The notes beneath the pieces are model-generated. The model was not told where the DNA came from, did no database searches, and was given only the letters and a program-made list of their open reading frames with translations. Below, in pieces: positions 34,501 through 41,042 of a DNA stretch of 64,000 bases. This stretch comes from Aphrocallistes beatrix (taxonomy: Eukaryota > Porifera > Hexactinellida > Sceptrulophora > Aphrocallistidae): contig OY725490.1 in assembly GCA_963281255.1 (NCBI GenBank), forward strand, positions 1,116,001 to 1,180,000, given 5' to 3'. The position numbers were made by a program, and so were the translations under genes. Each line of letters begins with the position of its first letter. The first letter of the stretch is position 1.

Positions 34501-34742
34501 TTCTAATTACTACAATTGATATCATATTTAATTAAATATTATGGAACTCCATATTATATCCTTTTTATATCCTAATATATTATTTCTATCAATTTCTTCC
34601 ACAGAGCGAGCTCACATACTTGGAGATAGACCATAGCTCTGGAACTGGAAAAATAGTGAAGCCTCCAACTATACCAAAAACCAACTATGCAGATATAGCT
34701 GACTTCCCTGAGACAACTCAATATGTGAGTCTGCAAAACTGA
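13476..34742 (+). CDS. RG2: Ig-FN3x3-Ig receptor with ITIM/ITAM-like tail (gene-level entry)
   Basis: Twelve exons: 13476..13563, 15087..15464, 15647..15934, 17657..17941, 22652..22728, 24874..25156, 27450..27797, 30350..30379, 33686..33796, 33864..33897, 34342..34426, 34605..34742. Lengths sum to 2145 nt with no internal stop: 714 residues. Signal peptide 1-28, Ig 30-155, FN3 156-251, FN3 252-346, split FN3 347-466, second Ig 467-582, stalk 583-592, membrane segment about 593-622, basic stop-transfer RKRTEKEK, cytoplasmic tail to 714. Tail tyrosines: YQEL (642), YSKV (651), LTYLEI (674, ITIM-like), and YADI (697) eight residues before YVSL (709), which is ITAM spacing. Such motifs recruit SH2 proteins once phosphorylated in vertebrate immune receptors. 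An AATAAA lies 155 nt past the stop. Introns are packed with transposons. Exon joins were made by eye; exon skipping is possible. Confidence 0.8.
13578..13885. mobile_element. MITE in RG2 intron 1
   Basis: Inverted ends CTGTTGCGTGATATCTTGAG and CTCAAGATATCACGCAACAG, starting 14 bp after the RG2 exon 1 donor. Confidence 0.65.
13886..15086. other. Rest of RG2 intron 1
   Basis: Near 14010..14330 it carries GGGACGAAATTTCC words on both strands, probably another word-repeat MITE; the hAT-like element 14381..14791 follows. No coding; the 146-residue ORF at 14146 is repeat-derived. Confidence 0.45.
14381..14791. mobile_element. hAT-like MITE with 8-bp target duplication
   Basis: Ends TAGGGTTGTCAACCC and GAGTTGGCAACCCTA; target duplication TATAGTAC at 14373..14380 and 14792..14799. 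Confidence 0.7.
15087..15464 (+). CDS. RG2 exon 2, first Ig-like domain
   Basis: 378 nt, phase 1-1. Contains CVGEDITVNCDLS and SSYTASDAGIRLGC, with N-glycosylation sequon NNS. Almost identical to the RG1 Ig exon on the opposite strand. Acceptor ttatag, donor gttttt. Confidence 0.85.
15647..15934 (+). CDS. RG2 exon 3, FN3a domain
   Basis: 288 nt, phase 1-1, acceptor cgacag, donor gtgagt. FN3 hallmarks: APPSAPS linker, VSLNWIPPS Trp strand, LLLDTVYAYSVHASSC F-strand. Cysteines in NTCSA and ASSC may form an extra disulfide. Confidence 0.85.
15984..16386. mobile_element. pogo/Tigger-like MITE
   Basis: Ends CAGTCGAACCTGCTATAACG and TATACAGGTTCTACTG with TA flanks; interior full of TATAACGGCCAC words. 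Confidence 0.7.
16390..17656. other. RG2 intron 3 remainder
   Basis: 16424..16640 is homologous to the matching intron of RG3 (38240..38460). The rest has a degenerate Helitron tip near 17400 and no coding signal. Confidence 0.5.
17657..17941 (+). CDS. RG2 exon 4, FN3b domain
   Basis: 285 nt, phase 1-1, acceptor cctag, donor gttagt. DPPSPP linker, IFLSWNTPPS, DYQYSITAMSCIGNST. The same Cys pair as FN3a is retained. Confidence 0.8.
18185..18377. mobile_element. AATTCAT-word MITE
   Basis: Ends GCTAAGTTGACTAATTC-like and inverted; TTTGAAG duplicated on both sides; interior repeats GAATTATTCGAAT. Confidence 0.55.
18387..19698 (-). mobile_element. mariner-type transposon, transposase disrupted
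   Basis: Ends CAAGGGTTGTCCAATAAATA and inverse, TA duplication at 18385 and 19699. Minus-strand transposase pieces: MDSSQERKRQIIWYQLKKG from 19512 with helix-turn-helix; GDESWFHYYEPE (first Asp); LLQHDNARPH (second Asp) near 18760; PYSPDLAPSDYWLFG-like sequence near 18650. It needs at least two frame changes, so it is not functional. Inserted in the Helitron-like copy. Confidence 0.8.
19968..20575 (-). mobile_element. Helitron-like fragments, families A and B
   Basis: Reversed tip from 19969 continues into family B sequence to about 20080; then a plus-oriented family A tip (20110..20229); then minus family A core to GCGTTATATATA. Several ORFs are by-products of the GC-rich tips. Confidence 0.5.
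21033..21166. mobile_element. Small hAT-like MITE nested in mariner
   Basis: Ends CAGGGGTTTATCT and AGATAAACCCCTG, 134 bp, at the breakpoint where the mariner orientation changes. Confidence 0.55.
21547..21780. mobile_element. hAT-like MITE of CCCACA/CCCATT words, nested
   Basis: Ends CAGGGTTGCCGTGGGAA and inverse; perfect 8-bp duplication GAGATCCA (21539..21546, 21781..21788). Interior is a degenerate repeat of CCCACAGAA and CCCATTCC. Confidence 0.8.
21919..22197. mobile_element. hAT-like MITE, third nested insertion
   Basis: CAGTGGTTCTCAACC start and imperfect inverse end GGTTAAGAAACAATG; duplication AATTAGAA on both sides (21911..21918, 22198..22205). Confidence 0.75.
22652..22728 (+). 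CDS. RG2 exon 5, first part of split FN3c
   Basis: 77 nt between aattag and gtgagt; encodes YSLTESSQFACLTYNNNTG then VLAISW. Its end is phase 0, the only phase-0 junction in the extracellular part. RG4 (47818..47742) and RG5 (59556..59632) have 77-nt homologues. The Trp is the FN3 B-strand position, completed by exon 6. Confidence 0.75.
22840..23395 (-). mobile_element. Helitron-like family A, complete minus copy
   Basis: CAAGCGCGCTTCGCTTGC tip at the left, core, (TA/CA)n and 5' end ATCGAGTTTTAATAGTAAGGA at the right; 556 bp. Lies in RG2 intron 5. Confidence 0.65.
23413..24723 (+). mobile_element. mariner DD34D transposon, nearly intact
   Basis: About 30-bp terminal inverted repeats (CGAGGGTCAGTCCAAAAGTT then TTGTCG) with one mismatch and TA duplications (23411-23412, 24724-24725). 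The transposase probably starts at ATG 23599 (MELERRDFRAMMFYDFMRK), giving two helix-turn-helix regions (around KRTVERWFLEFK and GKAAINTILHDHLG), TCDETWIYQYDPE, LLHHDNASAHTA and SPDLAPCDFFLFP; spacing of the last two Asp is 34. The frame is broken once at a C7 tract (24436..24442), where one extra C shifts the last part; it resumes to a TGA at 24659. Apparently young. Located in RG2 intron 5. Confidence 0.9.
24874..25156 (+). CDS. RG2 exon 6, second part of split FN3c
   Basis: 283 nt, acceptor tatttag, donor gtaaat, phase 0-1. Encodes GLTTPTQPSGVSGLDISYSL and ends near VQQCGQSFSGTAMECFYNSS. Together with exon 5 it makes an FN3-like fold; two further Cys lie in its C-terminal extension. Homologue in RG4 at 47459..47174. 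Confidence 0.8.
25157..26709. other. RG2 intron 6, first part
   Basis: AT-rich, no coding. A degenerate GC-rich tip at about 26272. The block 26440..26600 has a diverged copy at 33210..33340 (shared GGTCAGACCAGCATTTG). Confidence 0.5.
26710..27175. mobile_element. Tc1-like MITE, diverged copy
   Basis: Ends CAGTATCTGGACATTTGCA and inverse CAAATACTTTTGTCCCGGG near a TACTG terminus, TA flanks. Confidence 0.6.
27450..27797 (+). CDS. RG2 exon 7, second diverged Ig-like domain
   Basis: 348 nt, phase 1-1, acceptor ttctag, donor gttggt. Encodes CEGDTVSVNCGLTV, SRLTAYTNAG, and TSYQTSDEGLRIGCEV, clearly paralogous to the first Ig exon but shorter and diverged. Not seen in RG3 or RG4. Confidence 0.75.
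28030..28313. mobile_element. hAT-like MITE with ATCCGG words
   Basis: Ends TAGTGTTTGGAA and CTTCCAAACACTA; 8-bp flanks GTAGGTAC / GTAGGCAC differ at one base. Confidence 0.65.
29001..30188 (-). mobile_element. Long-terminal-inverted-repeat DNA element carrying an OTU-like ORF
   Basis: Arms of about 165 bp (29001..29165, 30025..30188) are near-perfect inverted copies opening GGCCTGTTGTATGACGG. No transposase is seen; the only coding is the OTU-like ORF. No clear target duplication, so the superfamily is unassigned. Confidence 0.65.
29462..29932 (-). CDS. OTU-family cysteine protease-like ORF (transposon cargo)
   Basis: Up to 156 residues. VVDGNCLFRALSAILTG matches the OTU catalytic Asp/Cys block (DGNCLFRA), and WGTDVEIITFSKMLNVDIFV matches the following conserved helix and strand of OTU domains. 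The usual C-terminal catalytic His block is not evident before the stop, so the domain looks truncated at its C-terminus. OTU proteins remove ubiquitin; OTU-like domains also ride in some transposons. It starts shortly inside the right arm of the element, supporting a cargo role rather than a host gene. Confidence 0.65.
   Translation of the reverse strand: MNNFYIFSPNIIRMDILNYNKLGLTHEIALIQAKTYMGEELKIVIPLAELPIVVDGNCLFRALSAILTGSQDRYSKISAGICRFMVTEGASFVSRYLETKFEKLTTPSDYLKNFQMHSDNIWGTDVEIITFSKMLNVDIFVSNLHSHPRRKECHST
30350..30379 (+). CDS. RG2 exon 8, short stalk
   Basis: A 30-nt mini-exon (ttatag / gtaagt), phase 1-1, encoding CPEVPTIPLL: a Pro-rich juxtamembrane stalk. Supported because both phases fit the Ig2 and membrane exons exactly. 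Confidence 0.6.
30489..32691 (-). mobile_element. hAT transposon with ZBED-like transposase
   Basis: 2203 bp with ends CAGTGGTTTTCAACCT and AGGTTAAAAACCCCTG (inverted) and a perfect 8-bp duplication AATTAGAC (30481..30488, 32692..32699). The 5' end of the element is on the right for coding. It sits in RG2 intron 8. Confidence 0.85.
30612..32415 (-). pseudogene. Broken hAT (ZBED5/SCAND3-like) transposase
   Basis: Starts MAEKRIKKRTYLEDYLQFGF; BED-like zinc finger CVICLKVLSAESMKPFQLKI then HLEKEH; then WFCLQLDESTDVASCARNFL (catalytic Asp region), CTDGAPAMLG, and C-terminal LPFPSTYLCETGFSSL typical of hAT dimerisation domains. Four overlapping frames (32415 leftward, 31853, 31451, 31205) must be joined, so at least three frame changes exist. 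Not functional as it stands. Confidence 0.8.
32700..33685. other. RG2 intron 8 remainder
   Basis: AT-rich; block 33210..33340 matches 26440..26600. No coding evidence. Confidence 0.45.
33686..33796 (+). CDS. RG2 exon 9, transmembrane segment
   Basis: 111 nt, acceptor cttcag, donor gttagt. Encodes VIIGAAVGGAVVLIGCLTTV VMCVLFIIYL then RKRTEKE: one about 25-30-residue hydrophobic helix with GxxxG-like small-residue spacing, followed by a basic stop-transfer cluster. Confidence 0.85.
33864..33897 (+). CDS. RG2 exon 10, tail segment
   Basis: 34 nt, tag / gtaagt, encodes HTGTDGSDVK and most of the following Glu. Phase 1 to phase 2. A homologue in RG3 lies at 39537..39567. Confidence 0.6.
34342..34426 (+). 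CDS. RG2 exon 11, tail with YQEL and YSKV
   Basis: 85 nt, acceptor gggtag, donor gtaata. Encodes EYQELEEATFYSKVMKKS then KPKPEPVKKDE; two YxxL/V sites followed by a Lys/Pro-rich linker. Confidence 0.7.
34605..34742 (+). CDS. RG2 exon 12, terminal tail with ITIM/ITAM-like motifs
   Basis: 138 nt including TGA, acceptor tccacag. SELTYLEIDHSS, then YADIADFPETTQYVSL and QN-stop. LTYLEI fits (S/I/V/L)xYxx(I/V/L); YADI-x8-YVSL fits YxxI/L-x6-12-YxxL/I. Degenerate copies of this exon lie at 40898 and 43458. Confidence 0.8.
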   Translation, partial: SELTYLEIDHSSGTGKIVKPPTIPKTNYADIADFPETTQYVSLQN

Positions 34743-34896
34743 TTGGTGGATAGATGGATACAAACTCTGCTTTTAAAATACGCTCTATTTTCTATATAAA
34801 TGAATATGTATATGTTGAACTATGAGATAGATACTCTATTGAAGCTATATTTTCTAATTCCCTACCCTAGAGATGTAGTCATACTTTCTTGTGATT

Positions 34897-34902
34897 AATA
34901 AA
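34897..34902 (+). terminator. Probable RG2 polyadenylation signal
   Basis: AATAAA 155 nt after the RG2 stop codon, in AT-rich sequence. Position is appropriate for a 3' UTR end; cleavage site unproven. Confidence 0.5.
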
Positions 34903-35691
34903 AGAAATTTCTATTTGAGTTTATTAAATGAAGTGTATTAGAGTTGTTGACATATAATGTTAATAATCCCCCCTGGGAAAACTTTGAACTATGCTTACTC
35001 ATTTCCGGTTTAAGCCATTTTGGACGGGGAATTTCTAAGTTGACATTTGTCCGAATCGTAATTTGGAAATTGAATTTCCTTTGCTGGTATTTGTCAGAAT
35101 AAATTATATAGAGTTCTGACTTTGTCAGAATGCGAGTTCTACTCTAGTTTCGTGGCATTTTATTTTATTTTTAGAATGAATGGGAGATTGAATGTCAACA
35201 TTTTGGAGATGATATATTAAAAAAGTGTGAAAGGGAGCTTTTTAAGTTAGAAATATTGTCCAATAGAGTGTAAAATTGGCATTTTAATTTCGTGACGGTT
35301 GAGTGGCATTCACTAGAATTAGAAGTTCTATTCTGACTAATGACTATTTAAAGATTCTGAAAAATGCAGCGTCCCCATTCAGACAAGTGACAGTTAACAC
35401 AATTCGGGCAAATGACAACTTAGAAATTCGGACAAATGCATGCGGCTCAACGGGGGGGTACACAGGACCCAGCGGGGTTGACAACATTTATTGTATAGTG
35501 TGCCCAGATTCACCGAGATTGGTATATACTTCTCGATAAATGACAGAATGCATTCCAAATTTCGAACATTAAATCCTAACAATGTTTCGATAGTAAGCAC
35601 TAATGAAGTAACTTGGCATAAACATTGATCCGGCGGTCACCGGACCAGCTCCGCGCCTATGTGAAAGGAGCTAGATTGAAAAAATAAATTT
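34903..35691. other. RG2-RG3 spacer
   Basis: Words such as ATTCGGACAAATG and TGTCAGAAT recur on both strands, possibly another word-repeat MITE; no gene recognised. Confidence 0.35.
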
Positions 35692-35895
35692 GTTTCTTTA
35701 ATGGAATACCATTTCTTTATATATTAGATATTTTTTGTTTTCAGACTGATGCACAAATTCTATTTATTCTGCTTTCATTTCCACTTGTTAGGAAATTACT
35801 ACTTGTTTACCAAACTCGCATATTTTTATTTTTGTTTTTATTTTTATTGACTTTGACAACTACCTATATTAAGCTACTCAAGCATCGAAGTGAAG
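35692..35895 (+). promoter_or_regulatory. RG3 5' flank shared with RG1
   Basis: Near-identical to the RG1 upstream region in opposite orientation. In RG3 the block is separated from the ATG by two pogo-like miniature elements (35898 to about 36079 and 36095..36251); RG1 lacks both. Confidence 0.5.
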
Positions 35896-35897
35896 TA

Positions 35898-36079
35898 CAG
35901 TAGAACTCGGATAAGACGTACCTCTCTGGGAAGCGAAAAAAATACGTATTATCCGTAAGTACGTAAGTACGTACTAACCGAGTTGATATTACATAGGAAT
36001 CTATATAATAAATGAATTCAGGTTCAGAGAAATGAGTACGTACTAAGCCGAAGTACGTCTTATCCCGAGTTCTACAGCA
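35898..36079. mobile_element. pogo-like MITE in the RG3 5' flank
   Basis: Ends CAGTAGAACTCGGATAAGAC and inverse; inserted at TA. Comparison with RG1 shows the uninterrupted sequence. Confidence 0.65.
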
Positions 36080-36094
36080 TATGATTTATGTATA

Positions 36095-36251
36095 CAGTCG
36101 ACTCCGCTTAATCGGGCCACTTTTGGCAGGACCGGAATAGCTCTCTCACACACATAGAAAATAATACAAAATATTTTCGGTTAATAGGGTTCTCCGCTTA
36201 AGGGGCCAAATTTCCTCTGACCGATGTGACCCTATTAAGCGAAGTCGACTG
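36095..36251. mobile_element. Second pogo-like MITE in the RG3 5' flank
   Basis: Ends CAGTCGACTCCGCTTAATCG and CGAAGTCGACTG, TA flanks; absent from RG1. Confidence 0.7.
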
Positions 36252-36283
36252 TATTTTACTTTAGTATTTTCTAAGATATTTTT

Positions 36284-36371
36284 ATGGAATTGCTGTTTAA
36301 ACATTTTGTCAAAAGAGAGCTACTCTGGTTCCTCTTATTGTTCTACTCTACATTCTTCAAGTTCGTCCAAG
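36284..36371 (+). CDS. RG3 exon 1, signal peptide
   Basis: 88 nt, MELLFKHFVKRELLWFLLLF then YSTFFKFVQ, donor gtatgc, phase 1. Same length and start as RG1 and RG5. Confidence 0.8.
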
Positions 36372-39300
36372 GTATGCAAATTATTTAATCCAGAGAGTTA
36401 TAATATTCATCCATTTATTCAGGGGCGCCGAACTTTTCGAAATCTATGGGCAATTTGGGGGTTCTAAGATGCTCAGCCCTAAGTTTTGTGTGTCTATGGA
36501 CTATCTTTGAATCCAGGAAATCTTGATCCCCCGGGTTCGGCGCCTATTCATTTATGGAGTCGTAACATCTAATCAGCAACAGATATACTGAATTGGACTT
36601 CCAATCTACTATTATCAAAAAATGATGACACATCACTCTGTTATGACGTTATCATTCCACATCCAAATTTTAAAAGTTGATTAATTTGGTGATTTTTCGA
36701 GCGATATCGATTATCACAGTAGGACAGACATATTTAGAGATGTTATCTCCCTTATAATTAACCAATGTGACCCCAGGCGCCTCCGGCGGACACAAAGTGT
36801 CCACCAGCCCCGCAGCGCAAGCAAGCGAAGCGCGCTTGTATAAATATATACATAGCTCAGCCTGCGGAATTGTGTCCACCTGACTTTCCCCTATCAAATA
36901 ATATCGGAATTTCAAAAAACTCAGACAAAAAAATCGATAGATTCCATCCAAATTTGATAATTACGTACGTTGAAAGCTAGTCTTTAGAATTTTTGAAAAA
37001 TTATTACTTTATAATCTTTGGGGAAAAAATATTGAATGAAGGAAACTTTAAGTCATTATTTAAATTTCTTTGAAATAGGTGTGGTTACTCAGATGCCATC
37101 TCACGCCTGTGTAGGAGAAGACATCACTGTTGACTGTGATTTGTCTGTTCCAGATCCAAACAACAATTTCCGAACTAATTTCATTGAGTTTATTGTCGGG
37201 AGTAGCGATGTTTCCATTACAGATTTTGAAATTAATACCGCCACAGGTATCCTTGGAGGAGTAGATCTGACTAGACTGACTGCTTTTGCTAATAACAGTT
37301 TCAGTAATGATAAGATTGTGCGAGGAAGCATAACTCTCTCTTCTTACACAGCTTCTGATGCTGGCATACGTCTTGGATGTGCTGCTATCTACTATCTTAG
37401 CAGTAATACTGATCCTACTGATGTAGCTAGCGAAACAACTCTATTATCACCTGCAGGTCTGTTAGTTATTCGCGAATAATTATACAGGATAGTCAGATAG
37501 TTTCTGGATCAAGAGATCCTACTTTGTTTCAAGATTGATGGACATTTTCTGAAAACAGTAGAGAGTTGTGCACATCAAAAATGTTCATAGTATAAAAGGA
37601 AAATGTTTTGCCTTTAAAAAAACTTAATTCTAAAATCTTTGTTCTGTAATATAGTTTATTCAACTTAAATATTTAAAAATGGAGAAAATATATCTGGCCC
37701 AGAATTTCAGCAGCTATAAAGGACTAGTATTTCTATCTAAATAGGTCTTCTCGTTTTATCCTGTTTAATCTCCACAGCTCCTCCTTCTGCTCCATCTATG
37801 CTGTCCATCTCATCATCCAACATAGATCCTAGCACTTGCTCTGCTACAGTCTCACTGAACTGGACAGCTCCCTCTTCTACAAACAGAACTGTAGATCTCT
37901 ATTACTTGTCTCTACAGAACGGAACAGCACTAGAGAGCATATCAGCACCTGTTAACTCATACTCTCACAACACTGATCTACTCCTCGATACAGTCTATGC
38001 ATACTCTGTCCATGCTAGCAGCTGTGCTGGGAACTCTACTGCAGCTACTTCACATCTCGACCTTAAGAGTAAGTAATTAAAAAGTTATTAAACATGGTGT
38101 ATCTATTATTGATATATCGGGGACGCTGCATAAGGTCGAATATCGTTATTGGCATTAGATCGAATTTTCAATGTATGCATTAGGTCGTATCTATCATTGA
38201 TATATCTTTATCTGAGATATGCCATTTTAGCCTAAGCGGGATGCCCTGGCGAGAGAGAGAGGTCCAATCGGCTTTGGGCCTAAAGCTATCAAGTCCGACA
38301 GGGCAGGTAGTCTCTCCCAATTTAACAAACTACCGACCATGATCCGAGAATAGTTCGAATGTTTAGGCCTGTTGCGACTTCTACCTTGGAGGTACACTTC
38401 CGTTTATTCTTCGTTTACTATGAAATCTAACAAGCTGATTTATTTTAAACTTGATGTGTACATATTTCAAAAAATCCTCATTTCCGGCTCAGAACTTGTT
38501 AAACCAGGGGTTCTTAAACTAGGGGGGCATAAGGATATTGTAAGGGGGCGTAATACCGGATGAAAATGTCAAATGATCAATAATAGAATTGTATCAGCTT
38601 TAGCAAAATTAAGTCTTCTTCAAAGTGTGTTTTAGATTACGAAGCCAAAAGTGAATTTCTGATGTCTCATACGTCATATCATGTTAAATTATAACAACTT
38701 TAGATCAATTCATATGTATATAGTATTATAGACAATAGTTTTAGATTCCAGTATCGATACTATACCTTCCTATACCTAATGGATAGTTGTGCTAAAAAGA
38801 GGAAATATTTGGATGACTACATCAAATATGGGTTTACTGTCATTAGTAATGCTATCTCTGACACACCCCAAAGAATTAAAAAACTTGTGAAAAGAAACAG
38901 TTACATCCTTCACATTGATAGAGTTGTTTGATTTAAATAGATATTCTTAATTAATTAGAAAATAGAAAATAGATGTGTTCTCCGAGTTTGGTAGTCTGAA
39001 AAAGTGTAGGTATAGCCGCGTAGGGGGCGTGATAATTCACAGATTGGCCTAGGGGGGTATGGGGTCTAAAAGTTTAAGAACCCCTGTGTTAAACCCTTGT
39101 TATCTATTATCCAACAAAAAAACTTATAGGAGATGCCTTATGTCATGATAGGTGTGCGACGTCCACAGCAGATCCAATGATAACTGTAACTGAAGAGGAA
39201 ATACATTAGAATAAATTTGATAGTATAAAGGTCAAATTAAAGATAAAAATGTCTATCGACAGACTGCGAGTGCAGCTCCATTAAGTGACTCGTAGGACAC

Positions 39301-40978
39301 GAAATGTGATATTTGAAATCGACATAATGAATACCATATAGTAATAATGGAGATTCGTTCGATTAATTTCCATAATTAGTTTTGCTATAATTATACTCTC
39401 AGTTATCCTGATCATACGCATAGCTCTGTTTGTATTGATTATTATTTGCTCGAACAAAAAAAAGAAAACCACAGTTATTTTGATTTTATAATTAGATTTA
39501 CTTGTTAGTTTACTGATTAAATCTACCATTTTTTAGAATATACACGAACAGAAAAAACTATCAAAGAGTAAGTGTACTCGTATAGGCAATTAATAGAATT
39601 CATTGTATAATAATCTTTAATTTTGTTTAAGTATTTATCTTTGTTTAAGAAAAAGTAATCAAAGAATTAATAAATTCTACATCATCTGTTCCATGTAACA
39701 CTGCGATAGGTCGGATTTTAAATTTAAGTAGTAATTACCATTCAACCGCCCTCTATAATGTACTGTTTTTCTACAACAAGTATACACTCAAAATGTCCAC
39801 AACGGATAGGCTTACAGTTTGTCGAATATACTATGTATGGTGGCCAACTTCTAAATGAACTAAAATTGTCCCATTCCCCGATAAATGCAAAAATCCTATT
39901 TCCAAAGGTTAATTTTAATTGAATCAGATGTCATCTTTTTACAGGCCAGGCGGAAGCACTTTTCATTTGGTCGGGGCCCAAAGCTAAAATTTTTATTTGC
40001 TTTTTAACAGTATTTCCTGATTCAGATAGGAAATATTTAATGCATAGGCGTCGGAAATGGGCCCGCCGGCCCTTGAGGCTGCGGGGTCGGCCCAATCGAT
40101 TCCGGGGCCGCTACATTCACGGCATAGTACATAATACTGCCTGATACACGGTTTTAGGAATTTGGGAATGTATCGGGGTAGCTTTCACCCAGCCAGGTAG
40201 GCCCTCCAGGCATATCCGGCCCATAACCGACGATGTCGGGTAGGGCCGCCCGGCCCATGCCGGGTAGCCGGGTGGGCCCGACGCCTATGATTTAATGCAA
40301 TTTATACACACGTGTTCGCCGAGCTCTAATGTAAACAGCATGCGTTAGATACAGAAAAAATCGTTATCGACATAAATATTCAAGCTCAATTTTTGGTCGG
40401 CCCCGGGCCCGATTGGCCCGACTGCTTCTGCCGGGCCTGTTTTACCCACCCATTCAGAAAGGTTCCCCATTCACAGAGGCTCCATTAGTATATTTCAATG
40501 TACAGTACATATTGGATGTACACGTACGTAGTGATATTGCCGGGGCAGATATTTTTTGGAAAATTATCTAGCAAGGAATATCATCGACGAGGTATCTCAA
40601 ACCCGGGACTAAATAATCACGATATCCAATATCTACTGTATATTGCTTTGAATTGATATTTCTATTTTAACCTATTTGCTTTGGTAGAAATCAGGAACTA
40701 GAAGATAAGCCGAAGAAGGATGAGGTAAAATATAATTATACTTATGAGGCTAATCGAAATACAGCTTTGGTACTCAGATATCATTCTAACAATTATAATT
40801 CCAAAAATACAATTCATTTCAATATATTTAAAACTATCTGCAAAGAAATCTAGCATTTATCTACTTTATAGTTGTTTCTATAAATTTCTTTCCACAGATC
40901 AAACTCCATTACTTGGATATAGACCATTCCCCTCATCCTGGAAAAATAGTGAAGCCTCCATCCATCCCGCCTACCTAG
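36284..40978 (+). CDS. RG3: short Ig-FN3 receptor with Arg in the membrane helix (gene-level entry)
   Basis: Exons 36284..36371 (signal peptide), 37079..37456 (Ig), 37778..38068 (FN3a), then diverged copies of the RG2 3' exons: 39403..39473 (membrane), 39537..39567, 40688..40734, 40898... Following the splice sites, the frame passes SP-Ig-FN3 and a short hydrophobic run with one Arg (IILIIRIALFVLIIIC) followed by SNKKKK, then stops early in the exon-11 homologue, giving about 290 residues with no tyrosine motif. The donor after the membrane exon (gttatt) is weak and one base shorter in phase than in RG2, so this 3' part may be dead. Either a decoy or activating-type short receptor, or a pseudogene in the making. 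Its 5' region is homologous to that of RG1. Confidence 0.6.
36420..36548. mobile_element. hAT-like MITE in RG3 intron 1
   Basis: Ends GGGGCGCCGAAC and GTTCGGCGCC; flanks CATTTATT / CATTTATG. RG5 intron 1 keeps the single-copy empty site near 54297. Confidence 0.65.
36600..36838 (+). mobile_element. Helitron-like family A 3' half
   Basis: Core from AAAAAATGATGACACATC to the tip GAAGCGCGCTTG, in RG3 intron 1; 5' end missing. Confidence 0.6.
37079..37456 (+). CDS. RG3 exon 2, Ig-like domain
   Basis: 378 nt, phase 1-1, acceptor aaatag, donor gtctgt. CVGEDITVDCDLS and SDAGIRLGC conserved; the middle (around SSDVSITDFEINTATGI) is the most diverged stretch relative to its paralogues. Confidence 0.85.
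37778..38068 (+). CDS. RG3 exon 3, FN3a domain
   Basis: 291 nt, phase 1-1, tccacag / gtaagt. VSLNWTAPSS, VYAYSVHASSCAGNST. Ends HLDLK plus one base. Confidence 0.85.
38505..39086 (+). mobile_element. hAT deletion derivative with BED-type start
   Basis: Ends CAGGGGTTCTTAAACT and inverse; perfect 8-bp duplication TGTTAAAC (38497..38504, 39087..39094). Interior keeps MDSCAKKRKYLDDYIKYGFT, homologous to the start of the hAT transposase at 32415. RG3 intron 3. Confidence 0.8.
39403..39473 (+). CDS. RG3 membrane exon, shortened and charged
   Basis: Homologue of RG2 exon 9, including the following intron, but with about 40 nt fewer. Encodes about 16 hydrophobic residues interrupted by Arg, then SNKKKKTT. 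Donor gttatt is weaker than the gttagt of RG2. Functional status uncertain. Confidence 0.45.
39537..39567 (+). pseudogene. RG3 copy of tail exon 10
   Basis: Thirty-one nucleotides with the same flanks as RG2 exon 10 (ttag / gtaagtgtactc); three bases shorter. Read in the RG3 frame it gives NIHEQKKLSK, unlike RG2. Confidence 0.45.
39943..40438. mobile_element. GC-rich MITE of GGCCCG words
   Basis: Ends AGGCCAGGCGGAAGCA and TGCTTCTGCCGGGCCT are inverted. Much more GC-rich than its surroundings. Holds a second element. Confidence 0.6.
40043..40289. mobile_element. Nested GC-rich hAT-like MITE
   Basis: Ends CATAGGCGTCGGAAATGGGC and GGGCCCGACGCCTATG; perfect 8-bp duplication ATTTAATG (40035..40042, 40290..40297). 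Confidence 0.75.
40688..40734 (+). pseudogene. RG3 copy of tail exon 11, tyrosines lost
   Basis: Homologue of RG2 exon 11 with an internal deletion. In the ancestral frame the first motif reads NQEL instead of YQEL and the YSKV part is absent. In the frame delivered by upstream exons a TAG is reached within 14 nt. Confidence 0.5.
40898..40978 (+). pseudogene. RG3 copy of terminal tail exon
   Basis: After tccacag, the ancestral frame reads IKLHYLDIDHSPHPGKIVKP then PSIPPT and a TAG, so the ITIM-like LHYLDI survives while the YADI/YVSL part has degenerated downstream. Whether this exon is reached in frame is doubtful. Confidence 0.55.
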
Positions 40979-41042
40979 CTATACTAACAGAGACCACCTT
41001 GAGACCATCAATAAGCCAGTCCGCAAGCCGATTGGTAGATTG

